From contig JAGBBA010000042.1 in assembly GCA_017938695.1 (NCBI GenBank), positions 1-64,000 of the forward strand: a stretch of DNA of 64,000 nucleotides. Direction: 5' to 3'. This DNA comes from Clostridia bacterium. GTDB lineage: Bacteria > Bacillota > Clostridia > Christensenellales > Aristaeellaceae. Positions 17,308 to 26,151 of this stretch are shown piece after piece. A model generated the notes under the pieces. That model was not told the origin of the DNA. It saw nothing but the letters and a program-made list of their open reading frames with translations, and did not search any database. Numbering within the stretch: position 1 is the first letter of the stretch; every line of letters starts with the position of its first letter. Both the position numbers and the translations under genes were made by a program.

Positions 17308-20300
17308 ATGGAGCGAAATTACATGAATCCTGCGCTTTCGCCTGAGGAGCGCGCACAGCTGCTGCTGGCGGATATGTCCACCAGCGAAAAAATGGCGCAG
17401 CTGCGGGGCATCTTCCCCTTTGGGGAGAAGTTCTACGATGACGATTACCTCCGCGCCGAAACGGCGGACGGCATCGGCGAGGTCAGCACGCTGGAAATGC
17501 GCCGCTGCAAGACGCTGGATGAAGTCGTCGCGTGGCAGCGCAAGGTGCAGCAGATCATCATGGAGAACAGCAGCCACCATATCCCGGCCATCTTCCACAT
17601 GGAGGGTCTGTGTGGCGCGTTCATTCAAGAGACCACCAGCTTTCCCAGCAGTATCGGGCGGGGCAGCAGCTTTGACCCGGCACTGGAGGAGAAGATCGCC
17701 GCCATCGTCAGCCGTCAGGAGGCGGCCTGCGGCGTGACCCACATTTTCGCCCCGGTGCTGGATATTTCCCGGGATTCCCGCATGGGCCGTCAGGGCGAAA
17801 CCTACGGCGAGGACCCAGCGCTGGCCTCTGCCATGGGCGCGGCTTATGTGCGGGGCTGTCAGGGCATCAAAACAGCCGGTCGCCGCCCGGACTGCGTGGC
17901 GAAGCACTTCACCGGCTTCCATAATTCGCAGGGCGGTATCCACGGAACAGCCAGCGATACGCCCCCGCGCCTTCTGCGGGAGATTTATGCCAAGCCCTTC
18001 CAGGCGGCCATTTCTGAAAGCGGCTTGAAGGGCATCATGCCCTGCTACAACGCCATTGACGGCGTGCCGGTGTCCGCCTCACACGAAATGCTGACCGACC
18101 TTCTGCGCACGGACATGGGCTTTGACGGCGTGTGCGTCAGCGATTATGGCGCGGTGAGCAACATCCACAATGTGCAGAAACTCTACGAGTGCGACGCTGA
18201 CGCTGGCCTCGTCAGCATGGACGCCGGTATGGACATCGAGCTGCCGGACATGACTTGCTTCAACGCCGAGCTGGCGGCGCGCTTTGACAGCGGTGCTGCG
18301 GACAAATCCGTACTGGATACCGCCGTGCTGCGGGTGCTGACGGCGAAATTCCGCATGGGGCTGTTTGAGAACCCCTTCGCCCTGACGGGGGACGAGCTGC
18401 GTGCTACCCTGCATGACGCAGACGATCGCGCCGTGTCCCTGCAGAGCGCGAAGGAATCCCTCGTTCTGCTGAAGAATGACGGTGTACTGCCCATCAAACG
18501 CAGTGTGAAGAAGATCGCCCTCATCGGCCCCCACGCCGATTTTGCCAACAAGTTTTTCGGCGGCTACACCCACCTGTGCATGATGGAGTCCACCTATGCC
18601 ATCGCCAATTCCATCGCGGGCGTGAGCGGCAGCCCCAATCTGGACGGCCGCGAGGTGCCTGTGGTGCCCGGCACTCACATCCAGAGCGACGAGACGGAAG
18701 AATTCGCCGAAGTCCTGCGCCGTCAGAAGCCGGAGTGCGTCAGTGTGCTGGCAGAGCTGCGCGAAAAGCTCCCGGACTGCGAGATCGTCTATGCCTACGG
18801 TTATCCCATCGCCGGGGCGGATGAATCCCGCTTTGATGAGGCGCTGGACGCCATCAGTACGGCGGATATTGCCATACTGACCCTTGGCGGCAAGCATGGT
18901 ACCTGCTCCATGGCCTCCATGGGCGAGGGCGTGGATGCCAGCGACATCAATCTGCCCGCCTGTCAGGATGCTTTCATCCGTGCGGCAGCAAAGCTGGGGA
19001 AGCCGCTGATCGGCGTGCATTTCAACGGCAGGCCCATCTCCAGCGACGCGGCGGACGAGCATCTTTCCGCCATCCTCGAGGCCTGGAACCCTGCCGAAAC
19101 CGGTGCGGAGGCGATCGTGTCCGTGCTGCTGGGCGAATACAACCCCGGCGGCAAAATGCCCGTCACCACCGCCCGCAACGCCGGGCAGATCCCGATTTTC
19201 TACAACCACATCAACGGCAGCAGCTGGCACCAGTCCGGCAGCATCGGCTTCGCGGATTATGTCGATCTGCCCCACACGCCCCGCTACTGCTTCGGCCACG
19301 GCCTGAGCTACACCAGCTTCGCCTATTCCGACCTGCACATCCGCCAGACGGAAATCTCCTCCGACGGCGCGGTGGAGATCGAAGTGACCGTCACCAACGG
19401 GGGCGACATGGCTGGTGACGAGGTGGTACAGCTCTATTTGCGGGATGAGTTTGCCTCCATGGCACGCCCGGTGAAGGAGCTGGCGGGCTTTAGGCGCATC
19501 CACCTCCTGCCCGGTCAGAGCAAGCGACTGCTGTTCACCCTGCCGGTGAGCTTCCTTTCCTTCCTTGACCGGAGGATGCAATGGGTGACGGAGGCTGGCG
19601 ATGTGACCGTGGAGGTCGGTGCGTCCAGTGAGGACATCCGCTTGACGGGCAGCTTCCACATCGCCGACACTCGTGTGATCGAGGGCCGCAACCGGGCCTT
19701 CTATGCTACTGTGAAGGAGCTTCGAAACATGAACCACCACGCGCTGGCACGTCAGCTGGCGGAGGAATCCATCGTGCTGCTGAAAAATGAAGGTCTGCTG
19801 CCCCTGCAAATGGGGCAAATGGCGACTTTCTTCGGGCGCACGCAGCTGGACACCATCTATTCAGGCAACGGCTCCGGCGCGACCATGACCGCTGACCGAC
19901 GCTGCATCCTCCATGCCTGCGAGACGGGGAGAATCATTCCCGAGCCGCGCCTGAAGGCATGGTACGAGGAAAAGAATCTGCAGGAGCAGGGGCTCCCCAA
20001 GCCCGGCATTGACTGGAACAACGCATGGAATCTGGTGCATTCCGGCGAAATGTACGAGCTGTTCGGCAAGTACCAGCCGCCCATGGCAGAGCACATCCCC
20101 GGCGATGGCCTGATTGCCCTGTCCCGCGCTGAAACCGACACAGCGATCCTCACCATCGGGCGCAATTCCGGCGGCGAGGAGTGCGACCGCTATCTTGTGG
20201 ATGATTATCTGCTTACGGACTCTGAGCGCCTGCTGGTGGAGAAGGTCTGCCGCGTTTTCCCTAAGGTGGTGCTGGTGCTGAACGTCAATGGGCAGATCGA

Positions 20301-22134
20301 CCTCAGTTGGACGGAGGATTACCCCGCCATCCGTGCGATCCTGTTCATCGGTATCCCCGGCGAGGGCGGCGCGGAGGCGCTGGCCAATGTGCTGACCGGA
20401 AGGGTGAATCCCTCCGGCAAGCTGGCCTTCACTATCGCCCGGAAGTATGAGGATCACCCCGCCGCTAAGCATTTTTCCTACGACAAGCCTAACCACGAGC
20501 ACATCCTGACCTATGCCGATTACGGCTTGAATGAGCCTGACAATGGCTTTGCCCTGAACCCGGTAACGGTGTATGCCGAGGACGTGTTCATGGGCTATCG
20601 CGGCTTTGACGCCTTTGGCGTGGAACCGCTGTATCCCTTCGGGTTCGGGCTGAGCTACACGGTCTTTGACATGGAGGTGCAATCTGCTGACATGACGGCA
20701 GAGGGCGTTTCCATCTGTGTGCAGGTGCGCAACACAGGAGACCGTCCCGGCAAGGAGGTCGTGGAGGTTTACTGCTCGCCCTACGGCGGCGAAAGTCCCC
20801 GACCCGTGCAGTCTCTGGCCGCCTTCGCCAAGACAAAAATGCTTGCCCCGGACGAAAGCGAATTGCTGACCCTGACCATCCCTTGGCGGGCGCTGGCGTG
20901 CTACCATGAGCTGTCAGCCGCGTGGTGCCTCGAGCAGGGGGCGTATGTGCTGCATGTGGGGTATTCCTCACGGCAGCACGTCCCGGCGGTGTGCATCGAC
21001 GTGCCGGAAACCCTCTTGCTGGAGCAGTGCAGCAACCTGCTGACGATACAGCACAAGGTGGACTTCGCCACCGCCGCGCTGCGCCCTGTAAATGTGGCTC
21101 CGGACTGCTCCTTCCGATTCACGCTGACGGAGATTGCACCGGTGAAGCATCTGCCAAACCATGTAGAAATTCCTGACGTGGTGCGTAATATGTCCACCGA
21201 GGAGTTGGCAGCGCTCTTGGTGGGCTACGGGCCCGGCGTACCCTTCTCGGCCTTCACAGACGGAGAAAAGCCGGAGACCATCTGCGACACTGATGGTCGT
21301 CCCCTGACTGTCAACGACCACCCCACCGGCATGAGCGGCTATGTGTCACCAGCCATGCCGGAGAAGGAGATTCACTCCATTTCCTATCAGGATGGTCCGG
21401 CGGGCGTGGGCGGCGTGGCGTGGCCGACTGCCATGCTGCTGGCCTGCTCCTTTGACCGGGAGGCATGGTATGCCTTTGGCGAGGCCGTGGGCAGTGAGTG
21501 TGAGACCCGACAAATTGACGTATGGCTGGCCCCCGCGGTGAATCTGCAACGCCATCCCCTGTGTGGGCGCAACTTTGAATATTTCTCCGAGGATCCGCTG
21601 CTGACGGGCATCGCAGCCTGTGCTGTTACCAAGGGCGCGCAGGAGAATCACCCTGTCCGCGTGTGCCCCAAGCACTTTGCTGTCAACGAGCAGGAAACCT
21701 TCCGCCGGGGCAGCAGTCGCAAAAACGTGGACGCGGTGGACTCCATCCTTTCCGAGCGTGCCGCGCGCGAACTGTACCTCGCGCCCTTTGAAATGCTGGT
21801 ACGTCAGACAAATGTGCGCTTCATGATGACATCTTTCAACAAGATCAACGGTACGCTGGCAGGCGGTAATGCTGATCTGTGTACCCGCCTTCTGCGGGGC
21901 GAGTGGGGTTTTGACGGAGTGGTGGTCACCGACTGGGGCGACATGGACACCGTGGTGGACGGCGCGGACGCTATCAAGGCAGGTAACGACGTGGTCATGC
22001 CTGGAGGGCCGCCGGTTATCCATCAAATTTTGCAGGGATATGCAGAGGGACGCATTTGCCGCGCCGACTTCGAACAGACTGTCACGAATCTGCTGCGGGT
22101 GCTTCCGCAGAACCGAAAGGAGCAACACGAATGA
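17308..22134 (+). CDS. Double GH3 beta-glycosidase: canonical GH3 fused to circularly permuted GH3
   Basis: 1608-residue protein, twice the usual GH3 length. The ATG at 17308 has AGGAGG 7 nt upstream; an ATG at 17290 overlaps the previous stop and has no site. Residues 1-~790 are a canonical GH3: barrel domain with KHFTGF and nucleophile D279 (VCVSDYGAV), C-terminal alpha/beta sandwich (SAKESLVLLKNDGVLP) and Fn3-like domain (DEVVQLYLRDEF). Residues ~805-1608 form a second GH3 in permuted order: sandwich first (EESIVLLKNEGLLPL), Fn3-like (GKEVVEVYCSPYGG), then the barrel (CGRNFEYFSEDP, CPKHFAVNEQE) with nucleophile D1542 (VVVTDWGDM). Both active sites look complete. There is no signal peptide. 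It probably hydrolyses beta-glucosides or beta-xylosides in the cytoplasm. The stop overlaps the next start (ATGA). Confidence 0.92.
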   Translation: MERNYMNPALSPEERAQLLLADMSTSEKMAQLRGIFPFGEKFYDDDYLRAETADGIGEVSTLEMRRCKTLDEVVAWQRKVQQIIMENSSHHIPAIFHMEGLCGAFIQETTSFPSSIGRGSSFDPALEEKIAAIVSRQEAACGVTHIFAPVLDISRDSRMGRQGETYGEDPALASAMGAAYVRGCQGIKTAGRRPDCVAKHFTGFHNSQGGIHGTASDTPPRLLREIYAKPFQAAISESGLKGIMPCYNAIDGVPVSASHEMLTDLLRTDMGFDGVCVSDYGAVSNIHNVQKLYECDADAGLVSMDAGMDIELPDMTCFNAELAARFDSGAADKSVLDTAVLRVLTAKFRMGLFENPFALTGDELRATLHDADDRAVSLQSAKESLVLLKNDGVLPIKRSVKKIALIGPHADFANKFFGGYTHLCMMESTYAIANSIAGVSGSPNLDGREVPVVPGTHIQSDETEEFAEVLRRQKPECVSVLAELREKLPDCEIVYAYGYPIAGADESRFDEALDAISTADIAILTLGGKHGTCSMASMGEGVDASDINLPACQDAFIRAAAKLGKPLIGVHFNGRPISSDAADEHLSAILEAWNPAETGAEAIVSVLLGEYNPGGKMPVTTARNAGQIPIFYNHINGSSWHQSGSIGFADYVDLPHTPRYCFGHGLSYTSFAYSDLHIRQTEISSDGAVEIEVTVTNGGDMAGDEVVQLYLRDEFASMARPVKELAGFRRIHLLPGQSKRLLFTLPVSFLSFLDRRMQWVTEAGDVTVEVGASSEDIRLTGSFHIADTRVIEGRNRAFYATVKELRNMNHHALARQLAEESIVLLKNEGLLPLQMGQMATFFGRTQLDTIYSGNGSGATMTADRRCILHACETGRIIPEPRLKAWYEEKNLQEQGLPKPGIDWNNAWNLVHSGEMYELFGKYQPPMAEHIPGDGLIALSRAETDTAILTIGRNSGGEECDRYLVDDYLLTDSERLLVEKVCRVFPKVVLVLNVNGQIDLSWTEDYPAIRAILFIGIPGEGGAEALANVLTGRVNPSGKLAFTIARKYEDHPAAKHFSYDKPNHEHILTYADYGLNEPDNGFALNPVTVYAEDVFMGYRGFDAFGVEPLYPFGFGLSYTVFDMEVQSADMTAEGVSICVQVRNTGDRPGKEVVEVYCSPYGGESPRPVQSLAAFAKTKMLAPDESELLTLTIPWRALACYHELSAAWCLEQGAYVLHVGYSSRQHVPAVCIDVPETLLLEQCSNLLTIQHKVDFATAALRPVNVAPDCSFRFTLTEIAPVKHLPNHVEIPDVVRNMSTEELAALLVGYGPGVPFSAFTDGEKPETICDTDGRPLTVNDHPTGMSGYVSPAMPEKEIHSISYQDGPAGVGGVAWPTAMLLACSFDREAWYAFGEAVGSECETRQIDVWLAPAVNLQRHPLCGRNFEYFSEDPLLTGIAACAVTKGAQENHPVRVCPKHFAVNEQETFRRGSSRKNVDAVDSILSERAARELYLAPFEMLVRQTNVRFMMTSFNKINGTLAGGNADLCTRLLRGEWGFDGVVVTDWGDMDTVVDGADAIKAGNDVVMPGGPPVIHQILQGYAEGRICRADFEQTVTNLLRVLPQNRKEQHE

Positions 22135-24398
22135 ACGTGAAGGATATTCTCTCCCGTATGACGCTGGAGGAAAAGGCCGCCCTGTGTCAGGGCGCGGACT
22201 TCTGGCATCTGGTGGACTTTCCTCGTCTTGGCGTGCCGCGCATGATGGTCTCCGACGGCCCTCACGGCCTGCGCAAGCAGAACGAGCAGGCCGACCATCT
22301 TGGCATCAATGAGTCTATCAAGGCGACCTGTTTTCCCACGGCGGCAGGCATGGCCTGCTCCTTTGACCGGGAGCTGATGCAGCGAATGGGCCGCCATCTG
22401 GGGCAAACCTGTCAGGCAGAGAACGTGGGCGTTCTGCTGGGCCCTGCTGCCAACATCAAGCGCAGCCCCCTGTGCGGACGAAATTTTGAGTATTTTTCCG
22501 AGGATCCCTATCTTTCCGGCGAGATGGCGGCTGCCCACATTCAGGGTGTGCAGGCTGAGGGCGTTGGCACGAGCCTGAAACACTTTGCCGTCAACAATCA
22601 GGAAACCCGCCGCATGAGCGTGTCCGCCGAGGTGTCCGAGCGGGCGCTCCGGGAGATCTATCTGGCCTCCTTTGAGCCTGCGGTGAAAAAAGGAAAGCCC
22701 TGGACGGTCATGTGCTCCTACAACAAGATCAACGGCACCTATTCCTCCGAAAATCCGTGGCTGATGAACACCGTCCTGCGGGGCGAGTGGGGCTTTGACG
22801 GCGCTGTTGTCACCGACTGGAGTGCCTGTAACGACCATGTGGCGGGGGTGGCTGCCGGCATCGATCTGGAAATGCCCCGCTCCGGCGACAAGCATGACCG
22901 GGAGCTGGCCGAGGCCGTCCGCAGCGGCAACATGGACGAAAACGTCCTTGACATGGCCTGCGAGAATCTGCTGAACCTCATTGCACGGTATGAAGAAAAC
23001 CGCCGCGAGAATGCGACCATTGACCTGCAGGAGCAGCATCAGGCAGCACGGGAAATCGCTCGTGAGGCCATGGTGCTGTTGAAGAATGACGGCGACCTCC
23101 TCCCGCTGGATGCAGACAAGAGGATTGCCTTCATCGGCAAGTTCGCTGAAGCGCCCCGTTTTCAGGGCGGCGGCTCCAGTCATATCAACACGGCATATGT
23201 GCTCTCAGCGTTGGAGGCGGTCAAGGAGGTCTGTCCCGTTACCTATGCTCAGGGCTTCGTCACCGATAAGGATGAAACCGATGCAGCGTTGCTGAACGAA
23301 GCTGTCCAGACCGCTGCTGACGCGGAGGTGGCTGTGCTGTTCCTCGGCTTGCCGGATGCCTTTGAATCCGAGGGCTATGACCGCACCCATCTGTCGCTAC
23401 CTCAGTGCCAGATTGAGCTGTTGAACGCCGTGGCGCAGGTGCAGACCAATATCGTGGTCGTGCTGCACAACGGTTCTCCCGTGGAGATGCCGTGGATCGA
23501 CAAGGTTCCCGCCCTGTTGGAGGCCTACCTCGCAGGGCAGGCCAGCGGCGGTGCTGTGGTTGATCTGCTCTTTGGCACGGCATCACCCTGCGGCAAGCTG
23601 GCGGAGACATTCCCCCTGAAGCTGGAGGACACCCCCTGCCACCTGAATTTCCCCGGTTTTCGGGACAAGGTGGTCTACGCCGAGGATGTATATGTGGGCT
23701 ACCGCTGGTATGATGCGCGCAAGATGGACGTGCTGTTCCCCTTCGGTCACGGCCTGAGCTACACCACATTCCAATACAGCAATCTGCGTCTGTCCGCCGA
23801 TACCTTTGCTGGCGGCGAGCTGACCGTCTCGGTGGATGTGACCAACACTGGCAAACGCACCGGCAAGGAGATCGTGCAGTTCTACGTGCGACCGGAGAAG
23901 CCCGGTATCCCGCGCCCTGTCCGCGAGCTGCGTGCCTTCGGCAAGATCGAGCTGGCTCCCGGTGAGACCGGTACTGTCACCGTCACGCTGGACAGCCGAG
24001 CCTTTGCCGTCTGGGCGGAGGAGATTCATGACTGGTTCGTGGAGCCGGGCGCATACGCCATTGAGGCCGCCGCTTCCAGCCGGGACATCCGCCTGGGCGC
24101 CAGCATTACCTGCACTGGCAAACCGCTGCCCATCCATGTCACAGCGGATTCCACCATCGGCGACCTGATGGCGATCCCCGGCGCGGAGCCCATTGTGCAG
24201 CAGTTGATGGGCGGCATGGCGGCTCACTATGGTGGGGACGGGCAGAGCGACGAGGCTTCTGCTGCCATCTCTCCGGAGATGATTGCCGCAATGGTCAAGG
24301 ACATGCCCCTGCATGTCATGTGCGCCTATGGCGGTGACGCCTTCCCCCGTGAGCAGCTGGACGGCATGATCGCTTATCTGAACCAGATACAGGAATAA
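22131..24398 (+). CDS. GH3 beta-glucosidase/beta-xylosidase, canonical order
   Basis: 755-residue cytoplasmic GH3 enzyme whose start overlaps the stop of the double GH3 gene by 4 nt. Layout: barrel domain with SDGPHGLRKQ, CGRNFEYFSEDP, SLKHFAVNNQE and nucleophile D229 in VVTDWSACND; alpha/beta sandwich starting REAMVLLKNDGDLLPL; Fn3-like domain with GKEIVQFYVRPE. A C-terminal helical extension follows (residues ~675-755, STIGDLMAIPGAEPIVQQLM and onward), which some GH3 enzymes carry and whose role is unknown. It is the last gene of the island, followed by a strong terminator. Substrate is likely a beta-glucoside from the same imported compounds; GH3 specificity cannot be read from sequence. 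Confidence 0.93.
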   Translation: MNVKDILSRMTLEEKAALCQGADFWHLVDFPRLGVPRMMVSDGPHGLRKQNEQADHLGINESIKATCFPTAAGMACSFDRELMQRMGRHLGQTCQAENVGVLLGPAANIKRSPLCGRNFEYFSEDPYLSGEMAAAHIQGVQAEGVGTSLKHFAVNNQETRRMSVSAEVSERALREIYLASFEPAVKKGKPWTVMCSYNKINGTYSSENPWLMNTVLRGEWGFDGAVVTDWSACNDHVAGVAAGIDLEMPRSGDKHDRELAEAVRSGNMDENVLDMACENLLNLIARYEENRRENATIDLQEQHQAAREIAREAMVLLKNDGDLLPLDADKRIAFIGKFAEAPRFQGGGSSHINTAYVLSALEAVKEVCPVTYAQGFVTDKDETDAALLNEAVQTAADAEVAVLFLGLPDAFESEGYDRTHLSLPQCQIELLNAVAQVQTNIVVVLHNGSPVEMPWIDKVPALLEAYLAGQASGGAVVDLLFGTASPCGKLAETFPLKLEDTPCHLNFPGFRDKVVYAEDVYVGYRWYDARKMDVLFPFGHGLSYTTFQYSNLRLSADTFAGGELTVSVDVTNTGKRTGKEIVQFYVRPEKPGIPRPVRELRAFGKIELAPGETGTVTVTLDSRAFAVWAEEIHDWFVEPGAYAIEAAASSRDIRLGASITCTGKPLPIHVTADSTIGDLMAIPGAEPIVQQLMGGMAAHYGGDGQSDEASAAISPEMIAAMVKDMPLHVMCAYGGDAFPREQLDGMIAYLNQIQE

Positions 24399-24414
24399 GA
24401 ACACAAAAGCAACA

Positions 24415-24450
24415 CCGCCCCTTCACAAATGCGTGAAGGGGCGGATGCTA
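24415..24450 (+). terminator. Intrinsic terminator of the catabolic operon
   Basis: CCGCCCCTTCAC (24415-24426) pairs with GTGAAGGGGCGG (24433-24444) across a short loop, 16 nt after the GH3 stop. The following bases (ATGCTATTTG) are only weakly T-rich, but the 12-bp GC-rich stem and its position make termination the best reading. Confidence 0.75.
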
Positions 24451-24486
24451 TTTGCAACTTCAGACTTTGTGCTGCAGCCTCCAAAA

Positions 24487-24938
24487 TCACAGCGCATAAT
24501 GCTGCGCCAGCGTCATCATATTCCCTTCAAAAACCCGTTCCAACTCATGCATCCGGCCAAAGTCCGCAGGGAGATACAAAGCGCTGTGTTTTTTCAGGCG
24601 AACAGCACCGCTTTGGTTGAGGATTTCTGCAACAAAGTATGAACAGAAATAACGAAACCGCCTTTGAAAGGGGATGCGAAACAGACAGAATGTTACAGCT
24701 GCCTTGCTGTAATGAAGGTATCGCTTGCTGTTTTCATAAAAGCAAATCCGATCCCTGATCCGATTGTATACCTGTTCGGAAACGGGGAGCTCATACAGTT
24801 GACATGGAAAAGGCGTTCTATCCGGACGAATATAGCGTGTAACCTTTTCGACGATGAAGCCTTTCGTGACAAAGCTGTAAAACGTATTCCGGTCATCCTC
24901 AAAGCCGATGGAAGCATACGTATACTTGCTCTTGGATG
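24487..24938 (-). pseudogene. Remnant: C-terminal part of a NlpC/papain-like cysteine hydrolase
   Basis: On the minus strand a frame of about 150 codons is open from about 24938 to a TGA at 24487 but has no start near its beginning. It reads YTYASIGFEDD, VTKGFIVEKVTRYIRPDRTP, then FCSYFVAEIL and SALYLPADF. From memory this pattern belongs to a conserved Firmicutes family of cell-wall or membrane hydrolase-like proteins in which the Cys of FCS.FVAE is the putative nucleophile and a His lies in the N-terminal part, which is missing here. The open frame without internal stops suggests recent truncation. It is joined out of frame to the 5' end of another gene at about 24930. Confidence 0.6.
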
Positions 24939-25042
24939 CCGCCGGTCACCTCGGTCATTTCCACGTTGTATGAAACCAGTCTGGGATTCATTTCCCGCAG
25001 CTTCAGCAGTCCGTCCGTGGTCAGCTTAACAAGTTGTTTCAT
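24899..25042 (-). pseudogene. Remnant: 5' end of a gene, truncated after about 35 codons
   Basis: A good ribosome site (AGGAGAG) and ATG at 25042 start MKQLVKLTTDGLLKLREMNP, followed by LVSYNVEMTEVTGG. After this point the reading frame runs into the remnant of another gene in the wrong frame and stops at 24899. The NPRLVSYNVEMTEVTGG stretch resembles the N-terminus of GH79/heparanase-like glycosidases, but the match is from memory and short. The intact start signals and lost body indicate a deletion that fused two neighbouring genes. Confidence 0.55.
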
Positions 25043-25068
25043 AGTGCGCTCTCCTTTTAGATTTTTCA

Positions 25069-25214
25069 TTATTTCGTTGCATTGAAGCACATTGTCAATG
25101 CCATTTTCGCAAAATCTCGTGAACTCATGGAGAAGCCGCTGCCAATCCATTCCTTCATAATGCCAATGACGCCAGTGACGCAGTAGATATAAGCATAGCG
25201 ATCCGGAAAACTAC
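25069..25214 (-). pseudogene. Remnant: C-terminus of a TetR-type regulator
   Basis: The minus strand reads FPDRYAYIYCVTGVIGIM, then KEWIGSGFSMSSRDFAKMAL and a stop at 25069. The Y..IY..TG.IGI.KEWI.SGF pattern is typical of the C-terminal effector domain of TetR/AcrR regulators. The N-terminal DNA-binding domain is absent: the frame is cut off at the 33-bp inverted repeat that begins at 25215. It lies 27 nt upstream of the truncated gene at 25042 and was probably its regulator. Confidence 0.5.
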
Positions 25215-25306
25215 GGCAGCGCGGCATAATAAGGCAAAAAGAACCGTCCTGCCAGCACATAGCTTTTGGCAGAACGGTTCTTTTTGCCTTATTATGCCGC
25301 GCTGCC
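25215..25306. repeat. 33-bp perfect inverted repeat (long palindrome)
   Basis: 25215-25247 is the exact reverse complement of 25274-25306, separated by 26 nt that themselves contain a shorter TGCCA/TGGCA pairing. The inner part has the form A5-stem-loop-stem-T5, so it would work as a bidirectional terminator for the amino acid importer operon ending at 25356. The arms extend 17 bp beyond what a terminator needs and abut the truncated tetR remnant, so it may also be a small mobile palindrome or a rearrangement scar. Confidence 0.8.
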
Positions 25307-25355
25307 TTAAAACACCCTTGACAAAACAACGCGAATCAGGGCGGGGGAGTTTGCT

Positions 25356-26138
25356 TTACTTGTTGTAGCTTGCCAGGAACTGTCGTGTGCGCTCCTGCCG
25401 GGGGGTTTCAAATACCTCCTGGGGCGTGCCGGTTTCGCAGATGCGGCCGCTGTCCATAAAGATCACCTTGCTGGCCACGTCACGGGCGAAGCTCATTTCG
25501 TGGGTTACGATGATCATGGTGGTATTCTTGTCCGCCAGTTCGCGGATGACCTTCAGCACCTCGCCGGTAAGCTCCGGGTCCAGGGCGGAGGTGGGCTCGT
25601 CAAAGCAGAGGATGTCCGGCTGCAGGTTCAGTGCCCGGGCGATGGCCACGCGCTGGCACTGGCCGCCGGAAAGCTGGTGGGGGTAGTTGCTCATTTTGTC
25701 CTGCAGGCCCATCTGGGTGAGCAGGGCGCGGGACTGCTCCTCGATCTGGGCGCGGATAAACTTCTTGTTGGCCTTGTAGTCTGCCTGCTCCTTGGCTAAA
25801 AGATCCTTGGCCAGCATCACGTTCTGCAAGGCGGTGTACTGGGGGAACAGGTTGAAGTTCTGGAACACCAAGCCGAAGTGCAGCCGCTTTTTGCGGATCT
25901 CCTTTTCCCGGAGGGTGCGGGCGTCGGCAGCATCAAACAGCACCTCGTCGCCCATCAGGATGCGGCCGCCGTTGGGCTTTTCCAGAAAGTTCAGGCAGCG
26001 CAGCAGCGTGGTCTTGCCGCTGCCGGAGGAGCCGATCATGCTCAGCACCTCGCCCTTTTCCATGGTGAAGGAGATGTCCTCCAGCACGGTGGTGGTGCCA
26101 AAGCTTTTTTGTAGGTTTTCCACTTGCAAAATGGGCAT
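25356..26138 (-). CDS. Polar amino acid ABC transporter ATP-binding protein
   Basis: 260-residue ATPase of the GlnQ/HisP type. The start at 26138 has GAGGAGG upstream; the frame is open further upstream inside the permease gene without a site. Walker A GSSGSGKT, signature LSGGQCQRVAIARAL and Walker B ILCFDEPTSALDPE are complete, with the H-loop in VTHEMSFA. It energises the importer formed with the permease gene 13 nt upstream and the binding protein at 26947-27723. The gene order binding protein-permease-ATPase is the standard one for PAAT-family importers. Substrate (for example glutamine, cystine or arginine) cannot be told. Confidence 0.95.
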   Translation of the reverse strand: MPILQVENLQKSFGTTTVLEDISFTMEKGEVLSMIGSSGSGKTTLLRCLNFLEKPNGGRILMGDEVLFDAADARTLREKEIRKKRLHFGLVFQNFNLFPQYTALQNVMLAKDLLAKEQADYKANKKFIRAQIEEQSRALLTQMGLQDKMSNYPHQLSGGQCQRVAIARALNLQPDILCFDEPTSALDPELTGEVLKVIRELADKNTTMIIVTHEMSFARDVASKVIFMDSGRICETGTPQEVFETPRQERTRQFLASYNK

Positions 26139-26151
26139 CGTCTTCACCTCC

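Noticed and set aside
24664..25029. Plus-strand frame of 121 codons across the decayed region
   Set aside because: It is antisense to the recognisable gene remnants on the minus strand and has no similarity to a known family.
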